Below are positions 59,257 to 64,000 of a DNA stretch of 64,000 nucleotides, in pieces. The notes beneath the pieces are model-generated. The model saw nothing but the letters and a program-made list of their open reading frames with translations, did not search any database and was not told where the DNA came from. The DNA lies in contig NZ_JACFXY010000003.1 of the NCBI RefSeq assembly GCF_014946725.1, positions 310,001 to 374,000 of the forward strand, in the 5' to 3' direction. Numbering within the stretch: the first letter of the stretch is position 1; each line of letters opens with the position of its first letter. Position numbers and translations under genes: made by a program. Origin of the DNA: Mixta mediterraneensis (GTDB lineage: Bacteria > Pseudomonadota > Gammaproteobacteria > Enterobacterales > Enterobacteriaceae).

Positions 59257-59968
59257 AGCTGCTGCCTCCCCATGTGAGATAGCGCGGAGCCAGCTCCCGC
59301 AGGATACGCTGCGGGTAGTGGCGGTTCTCCCGCCAGTTGGCGGCGCTACGTCCGGCATTCACCGTCTCGACATGACCAAACCAGCGGGTGCTGTCCAGCC
59401 CCTGCTGCGAGGCCAGCCGCTTGTCCCGCTGTACCTAGCCCAGACCGCCGTTATAGCCCGACAGCGTCATGGCCATACGTTCGCAGCCGTTGGCGGCGCT
59501 GACACGCTGCCACAGCCAGCGGTCATAGCTGACCAGCGCCCGGATGGCCCACGCCGGATTAAACGGCTCGCGGCTGTTCAGCCCCGGCATCAGCTGGCTT
59601 ATCCAGTCAGCGGTGGCGGGCATAAACTGCGCCAGCCCCTGAGCGCCAACCGGCGAGACCGCATCAGGTCGCCAGCCGCTTTCCTGATGCAGCTGTGCGG
59701 CGAAGTCAGCCACCGGCGCAGACAGTCCCCATTCAAGCCGGGCATTACGGATCACATCGTCGCGATACTGCAGCGCGGCCTGCGGTGGTTGGGCTGCGCG
59801 GGCCTGACTGAAGAAGCCGCCACACCAGAGCAGCCAGGCAATAACCAGGTTGCCAGCGAGCTGCCACCAGAAGCTGTATTTATCGTTGCGTGGCTCGCCA
59901 TGCTTAATGGCGGTTACGCCCAGACCAAAGGCAAGCAGGATGATGAGGGTGATTTGAGGCCAGTTCAT
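59240..59968 (-). pseudogene. Lytic transglycosylase gene with in-frame amber codon
   Basis: The N-terminus has two hydrophobic segments (QITLIILLAFGLGVTAI and WWQLAGNLVIAWLLWCGGFF). An SLT domain follows with the catalytic Glu in AAQLHQESGWRPDAVSPVGA and the motif GLAQFMPATADW. Codon 178 is TAG (59435-59437) in GYNGGLG*VQRDKRLASQQ, where Trp (TGG) is usual. The frame continues to a TAA at 59240 through WFGHVETVNAGRSAANWREN. A truncated enzyme would keep the catalytic Glu but lose the C-terminal helices. Confidence 0.85.
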
Positions 59969-59970
59969 GA

Positions 59971-60321
59971 TTACAGCCCCGTCGCTACGGCCAGACAGAC
60001 TGCGGCAACAATCAGCGCACGGCGGATTAGCGCAGCGGAAAAGACCAGGTGAAGGCCAGTCTGGACGGGGAAGCGACCATCAGCCATCAGCCTGTCATCA
60101 TGCTTCAGGTACTGACCGGGACGGGCTTTGGGGAAAAGCGAACGGTCAAGCCAGTAGCCCAGCACTGCTGCCAGCGTGATGAGTGACAGCTTGTAGACAA
60201 CCACCGGAAGCTGCTGGGGCGATACCAGACCGATGGTACCGAGCAACAGCACTGCGGTCAGCAGCCAGCCGCTGAGACGTGGCTTTTTAACAGGGGGAAT
60301 GAGTTTTTTCAGGTTTTTCAT
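59971..60321 (-). CDS. Putative holin
   Basis: 116 residues with two to three membrane segments (LSGWLLTAVLLLGTIGLVSP, VVVYKLSLITLAAVLGYWLD, and the C-terminal LIRRALIVAAVCLAVATGL). It lies directly upstream of the lytic transglycosylase, the usual place for a holin. The call rests on position and topology. Confidence 0.7.
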   Translation of the reverse strand: MKNLKKLIPPVKKPRLSGWLLTAVLLLGTIGLVSPQQLPVVVYKLSLITLAAVLGYWLDRSLFPKARPGQYLKHDDRLMADGRFPVQTGLHLVFSAALIRRALIVAAVCLAVATGL

Positions 60322-60434
60322 GGTGCGTCTCCTTGTGTAGTGGAGACAGCATCACAAATGGTCGGGGAAAGGGATTTTAAACAGCGTTAATAGTGAGGAT
60401 GCGGACGTGAACCGCATGATGGCTTTGAAAGAAC

Positions 60435-60528
60435 GACCAGCCCGGTGCTGTAACACCAGGCTGGTCATCAACCCACAGGTATGCACTGTGAGCCGACCAG
60501 GGTTCAGTCAGTCTCGCGAGACCTGACT
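60435..60528. promoter_or_regulatory. Two strong inverted repeats upstream of the dam-type gene
   Basis: At 60435-60466 GACCAGCC and GGCTGGTC, with inner GGTG/CACC, form a long stem. At 60506-60528 the palindrome GTCTCGCGAGAC is bracketed by AGTCA and TGACT. They fill the 250-bp gap between the divergent holin and dam genes. Regulatory RNA structures or protein sites are equally possible. Confidence 0.55.
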
Positions 60529-60569
60529 AGCCTGCCATATTTTCATTGATTGCAAAAGGCTTACGGATA

Positions 60570-61334
60570 ATGAAAGAACAATCTTTACCCATCGTCCCAT
60601 GGATTGGCGGCAAACGTCGTCTGGCTAAACATATTCTGCCGCTGTTTCCGGCCCATACCTGCTATGTGGAGCCGTTCTGCGGGGCAGCTGCGCTCTATTT
60701 TCTCAAGACGCCCAGCAAGACCGAAGTCATTAACGATATCAACGGGGAACTGGTGAACCTCTATCGGGTGGTCAAGCATCATCTGGAAGAATTTATTCGC
60801 CAGTTTAAATGGGCGCTGGTCAGCCGTCAGATATACAAGTGGCTGCAGGATACGCCGGAAGAAACGCTCACTGACATTCAGCGGGCGGCCCGGTTCTACT
60901 ACCTACAGAAACAGGCGTTTGGCGGCAAGGTGGCCGATCACTCGTTCGGAACCTCCACCACAAGTGCGCCGTGCTTTAACCTCCTGCGCATCGAAGAAGA
61001 ACTGTCGATGGCACACCTGCGCCTGTCCAGAACGCTGATAGAGCATCTGGACTGGCACCAATGCATAGAGCGTTATGATCGCCCGCATACGCTGTTCTAC
61101 TGTGATCCACCGTACTGGGGAACAGAGGGCTATGGCGTGGATTTTCCAATAGGGAACTATATCCACATGTCGGAACTGGCCCGGAGTATCAAAGGGAAAA
61201 TGATTATATCGGTGAACGATATCCCAGAGATGAGGCAGGCTTTCAAAGGCCTCAACATCCAGACCGTTTGCATCAACTACAGCCTGTCGGGTAAGTCATC
61301 ACCGCGCCAGGAACTTGTGATATGCAATTTCTGA
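60570..61334 (+). CDS. Dam-type DNA adenine N6-methyltransferase
   Basis: 254 residues from ATG 60570. It follows the D12 class order: N-terminal PWIGGKRRLAKHILPLFPAH, AdoMet motif (YVEPFCGAAALYFLK), catalytic DPPYW (in LFYCDPPYWGTEGYG) and C-terminal NDIPEMRQAF. An orphan phage methylase: no endonuclease is adjacent. It probably modifies phage DNA against restriction or affects regulation. It is transcribed opposite to the late genes. The recognition site cannot be told from sequence. Confidence 0.9.
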   Translation: MKEQSLPIVPWIGGKRRLAKHILPLFPAHTCYVEPFCGAAALYFLKTPSKTEVINDINGELVNLYRVVKHHLEEFIRQFKWALVSRQIYKWLQDTPEETLTDIQRAARFYYLQKQAFGGKVADHSFGTSTTSAPCFNLLRIEEELSMAHLRLSRTLIEHLDWHQCIERYDRPHTLFYCDPPYWGTEGYGVDFPIGNYIHMSELARSIKGKMIISVNDIPEMRQAFKGLNIQTVCINYSLSGKSSPRQELVICNF

Positions 61335-61346
61335 AAGGAGAAACGC

Positions 61347-61604
61347 ATGAGTTCAGCAACTAATAAACCCAAACACTCATACTTAATGGGAATAACCTGC
61401 GATGAGTATGAAACTGCAGCAAAAATCTACACACTTAGCGTCAATGCCGACAATCTGGCAGAGGCACTAAGAGAGATGCAGGCCGCGCTTGAGCAGGTGG
61501 AGAAAACGCCACGAATGCTCCCTGAAAATGAGCTGAAAGGAATACTCATTGGAGAGATAAGACTGACCATCAGCGCCAACCCCCAAAGCAGAAAGCCTTG
61601 CTAA
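61347..61604 (+). CDS. Unknown small protein downstream of the methylase
   Basis: 85 residues starting 12 bp after the methylase stop, behind GAAAGGAG. Acidic and helical (AKIYTLSVNADNLAEALREM, QAALEQVEKTPRMLPENELK). I recognise no family. Position suggests co-expression with the methylase. Confidence 0.65.
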   Translation: MSSATNKPKHSYLMGITCDEYETAAKIYTLSVNADNLAEALREMQAALEQVEKTPRMLPENELKGILIGEIRLTISANPQSRKPC

Positions 61605-61606
61605 TG

Positions 61607-62545
61607 TTAGTTTATCGGGCAGCTCCAGCTAGTCTTGTCATCAGGTGTAAATATCATCAGACAGCCCGCTCTTGGAGGTTTATTGTCTGTCGTAGGGGGT
61701 AACACCTCCATTTTTTTCTCTACTGGTGGAGCTTGCCTGATTTCTTTTGCACAACTCACAGCGCTTTCATGATATGAGTCATATTGACGTTTAATTTGTT
61801 TTAAAGCGGAACCCGCTCGTTGGGGGTCATTTGAAGATAAATCTTTAAGTGAGCTAATTTGTGTAGACCACCATTGCTGAGCGTTAGCCCCCGCCATCCT
61901 GCAAGAGCCATAAGCTGGGAACATATCCCCCTCCATTACAAACTGCTTACCCTCACTCTCCAGTTGCCTGAACAATCTGGCGTAGTTAGGAAAATCATCT
62001 GGTTGCCAGTCTGTTTTTTGCTTAACCATCTGCACGATATCCCACATTTTTTTTAGATATGCGACACCAATATCTACACGTTGTTTGTCGTTTAACTTTG
62101 CAAAATCATACGGCATATAGGTTAATTCGTCGGCATTGAAATAGAACCAATAGTCGCTATCTAAATCCTGCACAACTCTATCTAGGGCAACGGATTTACA
62201 GGCTCTTTTAGGCACTTTTATAGCTGTACCTTCTTTATTGATCTCGATGAAGCAATTATTCCCCTGAGAGAGATAATCTGCGGGTATGTTTGCATTTTCG
62301 GGAACATGAAACACGATAGTGAGCCAATGATTTTGCTCAACGTGAATATTTTCGAACTGATCTGCGTACCGATTCAACCCTGGCAGTAGATTTTTGATAG
62401 CAGGCAACAGCTTGTTTACAGTCAAATCGTCCGTTTTTACATTGAATTCTACGGACGGAGTAGAAGGAGAATCCGATACACCATCTGATCCACTATCACA
62501 ACCGACCAGCAATGACAGAGCTAAGACCAAAAACATCTTACGCAT
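61607..62545 (-). CDS. YiiG/DUF3829-like lipoprotein
   Basis: 312 residues with a lipoprotein signal (FLVLALSLLVGC, Cys 15) and Ser/Asp-rich linker. Downstream sequence (NKLLPAIKNLLPGLNRYADQ, DSDYWFYFNADELTYMPYDF, SALKQIKRQYDSYHESAVSC) recalls the DUF3829 family, though I am only fairly sure. Lower GC than the structural genes and its own operator-like palindrome suggest a cargo (moron) gene expressed in the lysogen. Confidence 0.7.
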   Translation of the reverse strand: MRKMFLVLALSLLVGCDSGSDGVSDSPSTPSVEFNVKTDDLTVNKLLPAIKNLLPGLNRYADQFENIHVEQNHWLTIVFHVPENANIPADYLSQGNNCFIEINKEGTAIKVPKRACKSVALDRVVQDLDSDYWFYFNADELTYMPYDFAKLNDKQRVDIGVAYLKKMWDIVQMVKQKTDWQPDDFPNYARLFRQLESEGKQFVMEGDMFPAYGSCRMAGANAQQWWSTQISSLKDLSSNDPQRAGSALKQIKRQYDSYHESAVSCAKEIRQAPPVEKKMEVLPPTTDNKPPRAGCLMIFTPDDKTSWSCPIN

Positions 62546-62564
62546 ATATATCCTTATGTTGTCT

Positions 62565-62580
62565 GTTAGAACGTTCTAAC
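62565..62580. promoter_or_regulatory. Perfect 16-bp palindrome upstream of the lipoprotein gene
   Basis: GTTAGAACGTTCTAAC is its own complement and ends 20 bp before the lipoprotein start. The position fits an operator for a dimeric repressor overlapping the promoter or transcript start. The binding protein is unknown. Confidence 0.65.
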
Positions 62581-62668
62581 CCTATTTATTCTTTTTGTAA
62601 CTTAGCCTGCGAAAGGTAGCAAAATCGACCACATTATCTTTACTTTCAGCCCCTTTTTACCAGTGTGC

Positions 62669-63007
62669 TCAACTAGCAAACTTGCTGGGCTTTGGCTGAG
62701 TGAGGACTTTGCCGACCTCAAGAATAGCCCTCCGCTGTTCGGGACTCATGTCGTCGAACGCGTCCATCAACTCTTTCTTTTCTTGTGACTCGTAAGGTGC
62801 AACAACTGGTTGGCTCCTCGTCCCAGTAACTACATACAAAACATCCACGCCGATTTCTGATAGTGCAGATAACTGCACTGCAGTTGGGGAGGTGCGATCT
62901 TTCTCCCAATCTATGAAAGTTCTCTTCGCCACACCTATAGCGTCAGCTAACCCTTGCTGCGTAAGGGATAGACGTTCTCTTTCTTCTTTAATACGTAAAC
63001 CGATCAT
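62669..63007 (-). CDS. Phage repressor, HTH_3 family
   Basis: 112 residues. An N-terminal Cro/CI-type HTH (LRIKEERERLSLTQQGLADA, GVAKRTFIDWEKDRTSP) is followed by a short helical tail without a LexA-type peptidase domain. It is divergent from the early genes and so probably keeps the transposition genes off. Confidence 0.85.
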   Translation of the reverse strand: MIGLRIKEERERLSLTQQGLADAIGVAKRTFIDWEKDRTSPTAVQLSALSEIGVDVLYVVTGTRSQPVVAPYESQEKKELMDAFDDMSPEQRRAILEVGKVLTQPKPSKFAS

Positions 63008-63015
63008 GTGAGTAT

Positions 63016-63060
63016 TTCTGCACTCTTAAAGTTGACTGGTGAGGAAATCTGCACCATAAT
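63016..63060 (+). promoter_or_regulatory. Early promoter with possible repressor sites
   Basis: TTGACT (63032-63037), a 17-bp spacer and CATAAT (63055-63060) form a near-consensus sigma-70 promoter directed at the early genes. The motif TCTGCAC occurs near 63017 and 63048 in the same orientation, flanking the -35 box, and could be repressor half-sites. Confidence 0.7.
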
Positions 63061-63107
63061 CTATCACACATAAGGCAAACATCATTGCATGAACAAAGGA
63101 GACAACG

Positions 63108-63296
63108 ATGACTGCAGAACAAGTCAAATCTCTCTTCCGCCAGCGCGGGGTCACTTTCACCCGCTGGGCTGAAGAAAACGGCTACAGCCGCAATGAGGTC
63201 TACCGTGTTCTTAACGGCTTCACCAAAGCTCGTTACGGCAAATCACACGAAATTGCCGTGAAGCTGGGTCTGAAACCAGATTCGAATGCGGCGTAA
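63108..63296 (+). CDS. Ner/Nlp-like DNA-binding protein
   Basis: 62 residues with one HTH: EQVKSLFRQRGVTFTRWAEE then GYSRNEVYRVLNGFTKARYG. It resembles small early regulators that follow the repressor in BcepMu-type phages and is transcribed first in the early operon. Start behind AAAGGAGACAACG. Confidence 0.8.
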   Translation: MTAEQVKSLFRQRGVTFTRWAEENGYSRNEVYRVLNGFTKARYGKSHEIAVKLGLKPDSNAA

Positions 63297-63348
63297 CGTT
63301 TTAGCCCGTGTAACAGATTATCACATATCGCAAAAAGGGGAATGTGAC

Positions 63349-63654
63349 ATGAGTAAGGCAAATGTATCCAGTTCTGGCTCCCGCATTCTGCGCGTTCTTA
63401 AAGCACTGCGTGGCCACGCCCTGAACGGTGTTTCTAACGGTGAACTGGCATCGGCTCTGGGCGAGTCCCCGGCGAATATCAATCGGGCACTCAATACCCT
63501 TATCGAAGAGGGACTGGCCCTGAAACTGGATAACGGGCGCTTCGCCCCTGGAGTCCAGCTCTTACAAATCGCCATGGCGCACAGCACCGAGATGGCGCGG
63601 GCGCAGGATCGTATTAATGAAATCAACCAGCGTGTTATGGCTGGCAGTCGCTAA
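63349..63654 (+). CDS. Winged-helix (IclR-type) early regulator
   Basis: 101 residues from ATG 63349 behind AAAAGGGGAATGTGAC. The HTH is GSRILRVLKALRGHALNGVS, GELASALGESPANINRALNT, LIEEGLALKLDNGRFAPGVQ, the IclR N-terminal pattern without an effector domain. Second gene of the early operon; role not known. Confidence 0.78.
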   Translation: MSKANVSSSGSRILRVLKALRGHALNGVSNGELASALGESPANINRALNTLIEEGLALKLDNGRFAPGVQLLQIAMAHSTEMARAQDRINEINQRVMAGSR

Positions 63655-63663
63655 GGAGTTGAA

Positions 63664-64000
63664 ATGGGACGCACAAAATCACAACCAGTTGAACTAATGG
63701 AAGATGCATCGGTAAGTGATGGCCTCAACGTTAGTCTTAATGCCATGACTGAACATCGCCTCGAAATCATGCAGCAGTTCGGTGATGGCCTGCCGTATGA
63801 ACGTGATCGGATTATTCATGAGGCTCGCTTTTATATGGCGCAAAGTGCCGAGTCTATGCTCGAAGCCGGTAAGCGTTTGGTGATATTGAAAGAGAATGAG
63901 CCGCATGGGGAGTTTATTAACGTCCTCGAAAATGAGTTGGGCTTACCATACCGAACTTCCGTAAGAATGATGCAGGCTGCTACTAAATATTTATCTCCCA
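63664..64000 (+). CDS. DUF3102-like early protein (3' end outside window)
   Basis: Starts at ATG 63664 behind TAAGGAGTTGAA and is open to the window edge (112 codons seen). Sequence such as RDRIIHEARFYMAQSAESML, EAGKRLVILKENEPHGEFIN and LGLPYRTSVRMMQAATKYLS is typical of DUF3102 proteins in phage early regions. Function unknown. Transposase genes are expected further right. Confidence 0.8.
   Translation, partial: MGRTKSQPVELMEDASVSDGLNVSLNAMTEHRLEIMQQFGDGLPYERDRIIHEARFYMAQSAESMLEAGKRLVILKENEPHGEFINVLENELGLPYRTSVRMMQAATKYLSP

Overview
The window is the chromosome of a gamma-proteobacterium of the order Enterobacterales. Protein sequences and gene order (acrD, ypfM, yffB, dapE, ypfN, tmcA, ypfJ, purC, bamC, dapA, gcvR, bcp, then bepA, arsC-like, hda, uraA, upp, purM, purN) follow Escherichia coli closely. 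Some neighbours differ: no perM or ypfH, narP directly behind narQ, and an extra pstB-like gene. An Erwiniaceae host (Pantoea/Erwinia/Mixta type) is my inference; no rRNA is present to prove it.

Region 1 (1-30,755) is host core. It carries purine synthesis (purN, purM, purC, with PurR-type boxes), uracil salvage and uptake (upp, uraA, with a UTP-responsive start region), replication control (hda, CTG start), lysine and peptidoglycan precursor synthesis (dapA, dapE), outer-membrane assembly (bamC, and bepA broken by an in-frame amber codon), tRNA acetylation (tmcA), efflux (acrD), nitrate/nitrite sensing (narQ-narP), asparagine uptake (ansP) and nucleotide-sugar hydrolysis (nudK). A tandem pair of membrane-anchored DsrE-like genes lies at 7.9-10.2 kb; the second is split by an IS903-like element with a perfect 9-bp target duplication. 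A 62-codon napC remnant lies before nudK.

Region 2 (30,756 to beyond 64,000) is a transposable Mu-type prophage inserted in ampH. Its right end begins at 30,756 with a Mu-like TG terminus and GATAAATG repeats. Packaging and head genes are Mu-like (small and large terminase, DUF935 portal, MuF, gpG, protease/scaffold, DUF2190, major capsid). The tail is largely P2-like (sheath, tube, E/E', tape measure, gpU, gpX, gpD, V, W, J, I, fibre, Tfa). Late genes run leftward. A repressor and divergent early genes sit at the right, as in BcepMu-type phages; the transposase genes should lie just outside the window. A dam-type methylase pair and a lipoprotein gene are probable cargo.

The prophage looks defective. 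Two 2,650-bp IS66-family copies in opposite orientation flank an inverted 1,083-bp segment of the baseplate operon, splitting gpV and deleting the gpJ/gpI junction. An IS21-family element splits the Rz-like gene. The tail sheath gene has a 1-nt frameshift, the lytic transglycosylase an in-frame amber, and a small tail-region gene an in-frame opal codon. Several breaks can be reconstructed exactly: removing the IS903, IS21 and gpV-IS66 copies with one target repeat restores each reading frame.
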